The notes beneath the pieces are model-generated. The model did not search any database, was not told the origin of the DNA, and saw only the letters and a list, made by a program, of their open reading frames with translations. Both the position numbers and the translations under genes were made by a program. 7,401 nt of DNA. It comes from Bacteroidota bacterium (GTDB lineage Bacteria > Bacteroidota > Bacteroidia > Chitinophagales > LD1). Positions 1 through 5,662 of the stretch are shown piece after piece (the first letter of the stretch is position 1; every line of letters begins with the position of its first letter). Location: contig JAFDYP010000358.1 in the NCBI GenBank assembly GCA_018267355.1, forward strand, positions 1 through 7,401. The letters are read 5' to 3'.

Positions 1-741
1 CCGGCATACCTGGCGTACCTCGTTATTTCATGGAATCCTATCTATCACCTGTGCGATTCTTTCTCCCAGGCCTTTGTACATCCCTATGACTCTATCCTGC
101 CTATCCTGCTGAGTGGCAACTATGGCACCAATACAGTGAATAATGCCATGCCGAGCATTCCTAAGAGGATATTTACCACTTCAGAGCTGGATACTTTTGT
201 CAATGATCCGAACTCTGCCATGCGCGTAGCACTGCGCGATAATGACAACTTTGACTGGGCACCACAGGCACCTACCAGGATTTTCTTCTGTAAGGGTGAT
301 ACCTATGTACCGTATCAGAACTCCTGTGTGGCCATCAACAAGATGAGGCAAAATGGCTGTGCAGACTGCGATACTATGGATATCAATCCTGATCTGGACC
401 ACGTGCCATGCGCACAGTATTCCATACTACAGGCCAAGCAGTTTTTTGACCGCTATCGCTTCATAGATTGTACCAACGGCATCGACAATATCAGTGAGCA
501 GGCGATCGTTTCCGTCTATCCTAACCCGGCACACGATAGGTTCAGCGTAGAGATCTATCAGGCAGGCGAATTTGCATCTGCATCTATGTACGATGCCATG
601 GGCAGGCTGGTAAAGTCAGTAGCACTCGGCAAGGGCGTGAATGCTATCAGCACAGACGCACTGGCTACGGGCGTTTACCTCGTACGCGTGAGCGATGAGA
701 AGGGACTGAATAAGGTGACAAGAGTCACCGTGACGAAATAG
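1..741 (+). CDS. Secreted alpha/beta hydrolase (lipase/esterase-like), 3' part, with T9SS type A sorting domain
   Basis: The frame is open from the first base, so the gene starts before the window; 246 codons are visible and the internal GTG at 136 is not the start. The first part resembles the end of a secretory-lipase or esterase alpha/beta hydrolase. A segment FFCKGDTYVPY (Asp at residue 100 of the visible part) fits the strand carrying the catalytic Asp. LDHVPCAQ (His at residue 134) fits the loop with the catalytic His. The nucleophile Ser would lie upstream, outside the window. Several Cys residues suit an exported protein. From about residue 170 a Por_Secre_tail domain begins with VSVYPNPAHDRF, continues through MYDAMGRLV and TGVYLVRV, and ends in Lys, typical of T9SS type A cargo that is secreted or attached to the cell surface. 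Inferred role: hydrolysis of an external ester or lipid substrate. The sorting tail is certain, the hydrolase likely, the substrate unknown. Confidence 0.85.
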   Translation, partial: PAYLAYLVISWNPIYHLCDSFSQAFVHPYDSILPILLSGNYGTNTVNNAMPSIPKRIFTTSELDTFVNDPNSAMRVALRDNDNFDWAPQAPTRIFFCKGDTYVPYQNSCVAINKMRQNGCADCDTMDINPDLDHVPCAQYSILQAKQFFDRYRFIDCTNGIDNISEQAIVSVYPNPAHDRFSVEIYQAGEFASASMYDAMGRLVKSVALGKGVNAISTDALATGVYLVRVSDEKGLNKVTRVTVTK

Positions 742-748
742 GACGCCC

Positions 749-780
749 GCCCGCTGCTCATCTGCGGGCTACCTATTTTT
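749..780 (+). terminator. Intrinsic terminator after the secreted hydrolase
   Basis: GCCCGC (749-754) pairs with GCGGGC (764-769) across a 9-nt loop, followed by a T-rich stretch ending in five Ts at 776-780. It lies 8 nt past the hydrolase stop codon and insulates the acyl-CoA dehydrogenase gene. A second GCCCGC at 745-750 could pair instead. Confidence 0.7.
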
Positions 781-782
781 GC

Positions 783-790
783 TATATTCG
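783..790 (+). promoter_or_regulatory. Possible -7 promoter box for the acyl-CoA dehydrogenase gene
   Basis: TATATTCG matches the Bacteroidota -7 consensus TAnnTTTG at five of the six fixed positions and would start a transcript with a very short leader before the ATG at 811. No TTTG is found at the expected -33 position, where the preceding terminator stem lies, so this is a weak call. Confidence 0.25.
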
Positions 791-810
791 CCACACTAAA
801 TTTTTGTGAT

Positions 811-1950
811 ATGGATTTCTCTCTGTCAGAAGAGCATAAGATGATACGCAAGGCCGCCAGCGACTTTGCACAGAATGTATGCAAACCGGGTGTCATAGAG
901 CGCGACTCTGAGCAGACATGGCCTGCAGAGCAGGTCAAGGGTATGGCCGAGCTGGGATTCCTCGGTATGATGGTAGACCCCAAGTACGGCGGCGCCGGCC
1001 TCGATACGCTCAGCTATGTGATAGCGCTGGAGGAAATATCCAAGATAGACAACTCCTCTTCTGTCCTCATGTCAGTGAATAACTCCCTCGTATGCTGGGG
1101 CCTGGAGAAATTTGGTACAGAGGAGCAAAAGAAGAAATACCTTGAGCCACTGGCTAAAGGCGAGAAGATAGGTGCCTTCTGCCTGTCAGAGCCGGAGGCT
1201 GGTAGCGATGCTACCCACCAGCGTACTACTGCGGTGGACATTGGCGACCATTATATCCTGAATGGTACCAAGAACTGGATCACAAACGGTGGCTGCGCTT
1301 CCATTTACCTTGTCATAGCTCACACAGATCCGTCTAAGGGTTCCCGTGGTATCAATGTGCTGATCGTAGAGAAGGGCATGCCGGGATTCGTAGTAGGCAA
1401 GAAGGAAGATAAACTCGGTATCCGCTCATCTGACACACATACCCTCCTTTTCAATGATGTGAAGGTCCCTAAAGAAAACCGCATCGGTGAGGACGGCTTC
1501 GGTTTCAAGTTTGCCATGAAGACACTGGCAGGTGGTCGTATCGGTATCGCTGCGCAGGCGCTCGGTATCGCAGCAGGAGCTTATGAGCTGGCTGCAGCCT
1601 ACGCCAAGCAGCGTTCTGCCTTTGGCAAAGAGATCATCAACCACCAGGCTATCGCCTTCAAGCTGGCAGATATGGCTACAGAGATAGAAGCTGCAAGGCT
1701 CCTGGTCTACAAGGCTGCTGCACAGAAAGACGCCGGAGAGAACTACGACCTCTCCAGCTCTATGGCCAAGGTATTTGCCTCTGAAGTAGCGATGAAAACT
1801 ACCGTAGAGGCTGTACAGATTCACGGTGGCTATGGCTATGTGAAAGAATACCATGTAGAGCGCCTGATGCGCGATGCCAAGATCACGCAGATATACGAGG
1901 GCACCTCTGAGGTGCAGCGTATCGTGATCTCCCGCAGCATTTTGGCATGA
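811..1950 (+). CDS. Acyl-CoA dehydrogenase, short-chain/butyryl-CoA type
   Basis: FAD-dependent flavoenzyme that makes the alpha,beta double bond in acyl-CoA and passes electrons to electron-transfer flavoprotein; a cytoplasmic step of fatty-acid or branched-chain amino-acid breakdown. The 379-residue length is normal for the family. The order is an N-terminal helical domain (about 1-115), a middle beta domain, and a C-terminal helical domain. Signature 1 is visible at GAFCLSEPEAGSDA (121-134) and signature 2 at QIHGGYGY...ERLMRDAKI (336-358). The catalytic base is Glu363 in IYEGTSEVQ, the position used in short- and medium-chain enzymes rather than the isovaleryl type. The ATG at 811 starts the standard MDFSLSEEH opening. 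The gene stands alone between two terminators; no ETF or thiolase gene is adjacent. The family is certain; the chain-length preference is inferred. Confidence 0.97.
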   Translation: MDFSLSEEHKMIRKAASDFAQNVCKPGVIERDSEQTWPAEQVKGMAELGFLGMMVDPKYGGAGLDTLSYVIALEEISKIDNSSSVLMSVNNSLVCWGLEKFGTEEQKKKYLEPLAKGEKIGAFCLSEPEAGSDATHQRTTAVDIGDHYILNGTKNWITNGGCASIYLVIAHTDPSKGSRGINVLIVEKGMPGFVVGKKEDKLGIRSSDTHTLLFNDVKVPKENRIGEDGFGFKFAMKTLAGGRIGIAAQALGIAAGAYELAAAYAKQRSAFGKEIINHQAIAFKLADMATEIEAARLLVYKAAAQKDAGENYDLSSSMAKVFASEVAMKTTVEAVQIHGGYGYVKEYHVERLMRDAKITQIYEGTSEVQRIVISRSILA

Positions 1951-1968
1951 TCATAAAGAGATATTAAG

Positions 1969-1998
1969 AGATCTTTAGGCACTCCCTAAAGATTTTTT
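1969..1998 (+). terminator. Strong intrinsic terminator after the acyl-CoA dehydrogenase gene
   Basis: AGATCTTTAGG (1969-1979) pairs with CCTAAAGATTT (1985-1995, one G-T wobble) around a 5-nt loop and runs into a T tract at 1993-1998. It is placed 18 nt after the stop codon. Confidence 0.88.
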
Positions 1999-2006
1999 AA
2001 TCTGAA

Positions 2007-2038
2007 TTTGGTTTATACAATAAACTAGTTTACGTTTG
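2007..2038 (+). promoter_or_regulatory. Bacteroidota housekeeping promoter for the membrane protein / winged-helix unit
   Basis: TTTG at 2007-2010 (-33 element) and TACGTTTG at 2031-2038 (-7 element, all fixed positions of TAnnTTTG matched) are separated by 20 bp, close to the usual spacing for the primary sigma factor of this phylum. The transcript should start near 2045, about 25 nt before the ATG at 2069. The spacer carries a palindrome, annotated separately. Confidence 0.75.
2011..2032 (+). promoter_or_regulatory. Palindromic candidate operator inside the promoter
   Basis: TAAACTAGTTTA (2021-2032) is a perfect 12-bp palindrome. It shares its left half with a second inverted repeat, GTTTAT-aca-ATAAAC (2011-2025). 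Three half-sites of the form GTTTA/TAAAC (2011-2015, 2021-2025, 2028-2032) therefore fill the promoter spacer, and the last two bases enter the -7 box. A protein bound there would block RNA polymerase. The second gene of the unit encodes a winged-helix protein, so autorepression is a natural inference, but nothing here proves which protein binds. Confidence 0.42.
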
Positions 2039-2068
2039 CATTACCATTCAAACTAAAACCAAATTATC

Positions 2069-2659
2069 ATGGCACAAGAAAAACAAATGACGCACGAGGA
2101 GAGCCTGGAGCTCATACAGTCTATGATCAATACAGCCCGCCACAAAGTGGCGGATGACGGTTTCCACCTGATTCTCTGGGGCGTCTTGGTCATCATCTGC
2201 TCTCTTTTAAACTACTTCTTCTTTCAGGCCGGCTACGGCAACTGGTCCGGGCTACCGTGGCTCTTCATGCCGGTAGTAGGGGTGCCTGCAGGCATTATCT
2301 ACGAGCGCAGCTTCAGGCGGAGCGCAGGTATACGTACTGTGGTCGATACCAATATCAAATACCTGTGGTGGTCCTATGGCGTGGCGCTCTTTCTCGTACT
2401 TTTTTATAGCGGCAGTATACAGGTATCACCCGTACCCTATATCCTGATGATCACCGGCATGGTCACCTTTGCCTCCGGCCTCATGCTCCGGTTCCGCCCT
2501 ATGATGGCTGGTGGTGTCGTCTTCTTCATCCTCACCCTCGCCTGTCTGTGGGTACAGCCTGTGGATCAGCTACTGCTGGAGGCGCTCGGTGTATTCCTTG
2601 GATATATCATACCCGGTATTATCTTGCGCCGGCTATCCAAGTCTCAGGCTGATGTTTAA
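2069..2659 (+). CDS. Six-helix integral membrane protein of unknown function, paired with a winged-helix regulator
   Basis: The 196-residue protein has no recognised enzymatic motif. A charged N-terminal segment (MAQEKQMTHEESLELIQSM, about 1-30) is followed by six hydrophobic segments near residues 32-52, 62-78, 97-114, 122-141, 146-163 and 168-187, with a basic cytoplasmic-type end (RRLSKSQ). It has no cleavable signal peptide. The ATG at 2069 is supported by a promoter 31 bp upstream with correct elements and an A-rich leader typical of the phylum. The 3' end overlaps the next gene by 8 bp, so the two are co-translated. Small multi-helix proteins with this kind of N-terminus occur in Bacteroidota next to HTH_34-type regulators. 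From that context I infer a membrane sensor or partner for the regulator; a transporter-like role cannot be excluded. Confidence 0.85.
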   Translation: MAQEKQMTHEESLELIQSMINTARHKVADDGFHLILWGVLVIICSLLNYFFFQAGYGNWSGLPWLFMPVVGVPAGIIYERSFRRSAGIRTVVDTNIKYLWWSYGVALFLVLFYSGSIQVSPVPYILMITGMVTFASGLMLRFRPMMAGGVVFFILTLACLWVQPVDQLLLEALGVFLGYIIPGIILRRLSKSQADV

Positions 2660-2939
2660 ACCGCTGGACCCCCTGCTGCACTCAGAGCTACGGCTCGCTG
2701 TGATGTCACTGCTCATCAGTGTGCAGGAGGCCGACTTTTCCTTTCTCAAAGAAAAGACGGGCGCTACGGCTGGCAATCTCAGTGTGCAGCTCAATAAGCT
2801 GGCCGAGGGTGGCTACATCACCATCGAGAAATCTTTCAAAGGAAACTATCCTCAGACCACTTGCCGCATTACCAAGGCCGGCATCAAGGCCTTTGAAGAT
2901 TATGTCAATGCGCTTAAGTCTTACATAGGTAAAAAGTAG
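2652..2939 (+). CDS. Small winged-helix DNA-binding regulator (HTH_34/MarR-like)
   Basis: The 95-residue protein begins at ATG 2652, inside the stop region of the membrane protein gene (overlap 2652-2659); the frame is also open further upstream, but that part only shadows the membrane gene. The fold reads as a stand-alone winged helix. A first helix, HSELRLAVMSLL (10-21), is followed by a helix-turn-helix with FLKEKTGATAGNLSVQLNKL (31-50) as the recognition region, a wing at GYITIEKSFKGNYPQTTCRIT (54-74), and a dimerisation-type C-terminal helix at KAGIKAFEDYVNAL (75-88). This matches the PF13601-type winged-helix domain common in Bacteroidota and archaea. There is no sensor domain, which fits dependence on the membrane partner or on dimer state alone. 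The best candidate target is the palindrome in its own promoter. The protein class is strongly supported; ligand and regulon are unknown. Confidence 0.9.
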   Translation: MFKPLDPLLHSELRLAVMSLLISVQEADFSFLKEKTGATAGNLSVQLNKLAEGGYITIEKSFKGNYPQTTCRITKAGIKAFEDYVNALKSYIGKK

Positions 2940-2976
2940 GTGTAAGCCAAAAAAAGTAAAAGCTCCATATAGTTTT

Positions 2977-2984
2977 TATATTTG
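2977..2984 (+). promoter_or_regulatory. -7 promoter box for the DUF4476 gene
   Basis: TATATTTG fits TAnnTTTG at every fixed position and would start transcription near 2991, giving a leader of about 50 nt before ATG 3042. No TTTG is present 19-21 bp upstream, only an A-rich tract (2949-2960), so the -33 contact is missing or degenerate. Confidence 0.55.
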
Positions 2985-2990
2985 GTACGA

Positions 2991-3017
2991 TTGTTACATC
3001 CCTCGGGATATAACCAA
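2991..3017 (+). other. Stem-loop at the predicted 5' end of the DUF4476 mRNA
   Basis: TTGTTA (2991-2996) pairs with TAACCAA (3011-3017) with one bulged C. After a C-A mismatch, ATCC (2998-3001) pairs with GGAT (3006-3009) around a CTCG tetraloop. It begins almost exactly at the predicted transcription start, as mRNA-stabilising 5' hairpins do. No T tract follows, so it is not a terminator. Confidence 0.35.
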
Positions 3018-3041
3018 TTCAATTACTTAAAACACCCACAA

Positions 3042-3959
3042 ATGAAAAAGCTTACGCTGCTCATGAGCTGTGTGCTGATCTATACCGCTACTATGGCGCA
3101 GATGATCAACTCTACGCTCACCATTTTCTCCGAAGAAGGCCACAAATTTTACCTCATCCTGAATGGCACCCGGATGAATGACAAGCCGGAGACCAATATC
3201 CGTCTCCAGAACCTGACGCAGCCATATTACAACTGCAAGGTGCTCTTTGACGACAAGGCACTCGGCGAGGTCAGCAAAAACTACCTGCCGGTGACCGATC
3301 CCGGCAATCAGACACAATCTATGGACGTGACTTACAAGATCAAATCTGATAAGAATGGCAAGCAGGTACTGCGTTATTTCTCTGCTACACCGGTAGTGAT
3401 CACCGCTACACCAGTCATACCACCGGATGTGGTAGTGTACAACTACGGTACTACCGTACCGGTGGTCCAAACGACGGTCACAGAGACCACTACCACTACT
3501 ACAGGTGGCACTGGTGCCAATGTAGGAGTGAATATGGGCGGCGTGGGCGTCAATATGAATGTGAATGATCCAAACTTTCATAGTCAGCAGACCACCACTA
3601 CCACCTATACTACCACTACTACTACCTCCTCTACTCCACCGCCACCGCCACCTGCTGCCGCGGGCCCATGCAGCTATGCTATGACAGCGGGAGACTACGC
3701 TTCGGCTAAGGCATCTATAGAGAAGGCAACATTTGAAGAAACCAAACTCAAATCTGCAAAGTCCATTATCACTAATAACTGTATGTATGCTGACCAGATC
3801 AGGACCATCTGCAGGCTCTTTACCTTTGAGGCTTCAAAGCTTGACTTTGCTAAATTTGCCTACAAGTACTGTTATGACAAGAACAATTATTTCAAGATAA
3901 ATGATGTGTTTGATTTTGATGCCAGCCGCGATGAGCTGAGCACTTTCACTGCACAATAA
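3042..3959 (+). CDS. Exported DUF4476 protein with Thr-rich and Pro-rich linkers
   Basis: The start is ATG 3042, which gives a clean signal peptide (MKKLTLLMSC through about residue 19, cleavage probably at the Ala-Gln of TMAQ); the in-frame TTG at 2982 lies in the promoter. The 305-residue protein has three parts. Residues 20-125 form a beta-rich domain with NGTRMNDKPETNIRLQNL and YYNCKVLFDD. Residues 126-208 are low complexity: Val/Thr-rich, then a Gly/Asn segment, then TTTTTYTTTTTT, six prolines and AAAG. The C-terminal domain (about 215-303) shows the DUF4476 pattern: a repeated helix with FEETKLKSAK, then QIRTICRLFTFEASKLDFAKFAY, then NNYFKINDVFDFDASRDEL. DUF4476 has no known activity. 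The molecule looks like an envelope protein with a flexible spacer holding two domains apart. It is monocistronic, with its own promoter and terminator. Domain call confident, function unknown. Confidence 0.9.
   Translation: MKKLTLLMSCVLIYTATMAQMINSTLTIFSEEGHKFYLILNGTRMNDKPETNIRLQNLTQPYYNCKVLFDDKALGEVSKNYLPVTDPGNQTQSMDVTYKIKSDKNGKQVLRYFSATPVVITATPVIPPDVVVYNYGTTVPVVQTTVTETTTTTTGGTGANVGVNMGGVGVNMNVNDPNFHSQQTTTTTYTTTTTTSSTPPPPPPAAAGPCSYAMTAGDYASAKASIEKATFEETKLKSAKSIITNNCMYADQIRTICRLFTFEASKLDFAKFAYKYCYDKNNYFKINDVFDFDASRDELSTFTAQ
3591..3656 (+). repeat. In-frame ACC/ACT-CCA/CCG trinucleotide-type low-complexity tract
   Basis: Twelve consecutive codons, all Thr except one Tyr, in mixed ACC/ACT usage are followed by Ser-Ser-Thr and six Pro codons. 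Slippage here would change the linker length in steps of one residue without breaking the frame. A shorter Thr run lies at 3486-3503. Confidence 0.6.
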
Positions 3960-3981
3960 TACCAAAGAAAATATCTACTCG

Positions 3982-4018
3982 ATCAGGGTTGCCGGGACTG
4001 GCAGCCCTGATTTGTTTT
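3982..4018 (+). terminator. Strong intrinsic terminator after the DUF4476 gene
   Basis: The 12-bp stem ATCAGGGTTGCC (3982-3993) with GGCAGCCCTGAT (4000-4011) has one G-T wobble and a 6-nt loop, and is followed by TTTGTTTT. It lies 22 nt past the stop codon and isolates the gene from the next unit. Confidence 0.88.
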
Positions 4019-4066
4019 AGTGACATAGCTATGACAATTTATTTATAGGGATAGTTATCTTTAAGC

Positions 4067-4933
4067 ATGAACTGGAAATTATTTACTCTCTTTTTGTTGT
4101 TACCTTTTTGGGCCTTGGGCCAGGTATGGGCGCCCATAGGTGCTAAATGGACCTATAATCAAAACACCGCCAACCCTTACTACACTACTTACACTACATT
4201 TGAGTCTGTCTCTGACACTGTGATAGGAGCGCAAAGCTGTCGCGTCATCAAAGAGACAGAGCGCACCAGTCCCGCTGATTCTAATGAGACCTTATATTTT
4301 ATGTATCCAGATAGCGCTTACGTCTATAACTGGCATGGCTCCTCCTGGTGTCCCTTGTACATGTTTGGCGCGGTAGGAGATAGTTTTGAGGTCAATTGTA
4401 CAGGTCTTATGGCGCATATCCGATCTATAGATACTATCTGGATCAATGGCCATCAGCGCCGGGTTTTCCAATATGATGCCGGTAGTATGGCTATTGATTT
4501 TTCCGGCGCGGTCATTGAGGGTATAGGTCACACTATTAGTATATTCCCGGGTTATGATAACAGCATCTTTGCCTCTCCGCTGAGGTGCTATGAGGATACG
4601 ACAATAGGTTTATACAAAAGCACCTATAATGGTGAAAGCGGAAATCAGGATTGCGAGGAGGTCATAAACCGGACGGCTATCAAAGTATTAGGGCGAGATA
4701 CTGCCACGACGATTGCTCCTATTATAATTACGGAGGGATGGACGCGTGTATCTGTGTCGGCACCCACAGAGGTCAGCCTGTATACCATGACCGGTCAGCT
4801 ACTCTGGCATCAAAAGGTAACAAACAGCTACCGGGTGGATCTGACATCCTATCAAGACGGACAATATGTTATAAGCCTCTCGCAAGGTAACAATGTCAGG
4901 CAGTCTGCTCGGATCATCAAGATCAGCCAATAA
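4067..4933 (+). CDS. Secreted protein of unknown function with a degenerate T9SS-like C-terminal domain
   Basis: The 288-residue product starts with a signal peptide (MNWKLFTLFLLLPFWALGQ, cleavage near Gly18/Gln19), after which VWAPIGAKWTY opens the mature part. The body (about 20-205) is rich in aromatic residues and Thr, with Cys at 58, 95, 111, 174 and 196, suggesting disulfides in an exported beta-rich domain. I do not recognise an enzymatic motif. The final 70 residues run VSVSAPTEVSLYTMTGQLLWHQ and then GQYVISLSQGNN...ARIIKISQ. This is the strand order of a Por_Secre_tail domain, but the usual N-terminal PNP motif is missing. It may still be sorted by type IX secretion or be a diverged tail. 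The ATG at 4067 is chosen because it gives the signal peptide. No convincing promoter was found. Function unknown. Confidence 0.85.
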   Translation: MNWKLFTLFLLLPFWALGQVWAPIGAKWTYNQNTANPYYTTYTTFESVSDTVIGAQSCRVIKETERTSPADSNETLYFMYPDSAYVYNWHGSSWCPLYMFGAVGDSFEVNCTGLMAHIRSIDTIWINGHQRRVFQYDAGSMAIDFSGAVIEGIGHTISIFPGYDNSIFASPLRCYEDTTIGLYKSTYNGESGNQDCEEVINRTAIKVLGRDTATTIAPIIITEGWTRVSVSAPTEVSLYTMTGQLLWHQKVTNSYRVDLTSYQDGQYVISLSQGNNVRQSARIIKISQ

Positions 4934-4953
4934 CTTTTAGCTCGTCAGTTTCT

Positions 4954-4988
4954 TGCCTCGTGAGGAGTGCTCAAGAGGCATGTTTTTT
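4954..4988 (+). terminator. Intrinsic terminator between the secreted-protein gene and the toxin-antitoxin pair
   Basis: TGCCTC (4954-4959) pairs with GAGGCA (4975-4980) over a 15-nt loop that can itself fold (GAG with CTC), followed by TG and six Ts at 4983-4988. It lies 21 nt past the preceding stop codon and marks the true left edge of the antitoxin unit. Confidence 0.6.
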
Positions 4989-5027
4989 AAATGCTCTGAA
5001 TGCCTTAACTTTATAGAACGCTTTTGG

Positions 5028-5255
5028 ATGAGCAAGTTGGAAAAAATACAAGAAGAGATACTGTCCCTTTCCACTGAGGAGAGGGAGCTGATCAGTATAT
5101 TTTTAAAGTCTGCTCAGGATAACATGGAGGCCGATTACACTCAGGCGTGGAATAAGGAGTTGCAACGCAGGATCGATGAATTGGACAATGGTAAAGCAGA
5201 TTTGGTCTCATCAGAGTCGGCAGTAGCAGAGATCAGAAAGAAACTGTTTAAATGA
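5028..5255 (+). CDS. Antitoxin of a ParE/RelE-type module (addiction module component family)
   Basis: The start is ATG 5028 (MSKLEKIQEEILSL); the in-frame TTG upstream would read through the terminator and is rejected. The 75-residue protein matches the putative addiction-module component family (PF09720, TIGR02574) in length and pattern. It has an N-terminal helical segment with LSTEERELI (14-22), the conserved Trp in QAWNKELQRRIDELDNGKAD (39-58), then a short VSSESAVAEIRKKL segment (60-73). In this family the protein neutralises a ParE/RelE-like toxin by direct binding and is degraded faster than the toxin. The stop overlaps the toxin start in an ATGA (5252-5255), the classic coupling of such pairs. 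TAACTTTA at 5006-5013 is a near match to the -7 consensus and would give a leader of only a few bases. The gene itself is intact although its toxin is not. Confidence 0.88.
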   Translation: MSKLEKIQEEILSLSTEERELISIFLKSAQDNMEADYTQAWNKELQRRIDELDNGKADLVSSESAVAEIRKKLFK

Positions 5256-5546
5256 CCCAGATCCAGCCCGCAGCCAGGCAGGAACTGGAAGATGGCGCAG
5301 TGTATTACGCTCAGATATCAGATGACCTCGCAGACAGATTTCTCAAAGATTATGAGCAAACGCTTTCTTTCATAGAGATCATGCCGCTCGGATGGGCACT
5401 GCATTATGCTGATCTGAGAAAACTGAATTTCAAGATATTTCCTTACTCGATTCATTTATCGTTTTGATCAGGAAAGCAACGAAATAATAGTCGTAGCTAT
5501 TCAACATCAAAACAGGAAGCCTTTCTACTGGAAAGGGCGTATTTAA
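5252..5546 (+). pseudogene. ParE/RelE-like toxin broken by a +1 frameshift near its C-terminus
   Basis: The first frame gives 71 codons (5252-5464) and stops at TGA 5465-5467. It opens MTQIQPAARQELEDGAVYY and reaches LRKLNFKIFPYSIH, the typical ParE strand order. The rest of the fold continues at once in another frame from 5457 to TAA 5544-5546: YRFDQESNEIIVVAIQH, then QNRKPFYWKGRI. Those are the conserved last strands of the family (YSIxYRF, HxxRxPxYW). Removing one T from the run 5455-5457 joins both parts into a 97-residue toxin of normal length. As written, the ribosome makes a protein lacking the last beta strands and the catalytic or gyrase-facing C-terminus, so it is probably inactive. 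A sequencing error or a translational +1 slip at TTT-TGA (5462-5467) are the alternatives. Confidence 0.85.
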
Positions 5547-5571
5547 TCTGACATTGTTTAGCGGGCCAGAG

Positions 5572-5625
5572 AGCTTGACGTGATCCGATGAAAGCCTGGC
5601 TACAACAAGCTGGGACTTTTGTTTT
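5572..5625 (+). terminator. Possible weak terminator after the toxin-antitoxin unit
   Basis: AGCTTG (5572-5577) can pair with CAAGCT (5606-5611) over a long 28-nt loop, and a T-rich stretch (5617-5625) begins 5 nt later. The stem is short and the loop large, so this is only tentative. Confidence 0.25.
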
Positions 5626-5662
5626 ACTGAGTATGTATATTTATGATATCTGACTTTGATAC

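Noticed and set aside
136..741. A start codon (GTG 136) for the first protein
   Set aside because: The same frame is open from base 1 and encodes hydrolase-like sequence before 136, so the gene simply enters from outside the window.
2511..2651. A longer N-terminus for the winged-helix protein
   Set aside because: The extension overlaps the membrane gene, is Ser/Pro-rich shadow sequence, and ATG 2652 gives a normal-length domain with a coupled 8-bp overlap.
2982..3041. TTG 2982 as start of the DUF4476 protein
   Set aside because: It lies within the -7 promoter box; ATG 3042 starts a clear signal peptide.
3027..3581. A 184-codon minus-strand reading frame opposite the DUF4476 gene
   Set aside because: It is the shadow of biased Thr/Val codons on the plus strand, His-rich with no recognisable domain; the plus frame has a signal peptide and DUF4476.
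4056..4063. TATCTTTA as a promoter for the gene at 4067
   Set aside because: It ends 3 bp before the ATG, too close for a -7 box of this gene, and has no -33 partner.
4953..5027. TTG 4953 as start of the antitoxin
   Set aside because: It falls in the terminator stem, and the family length fits ATG 5028.
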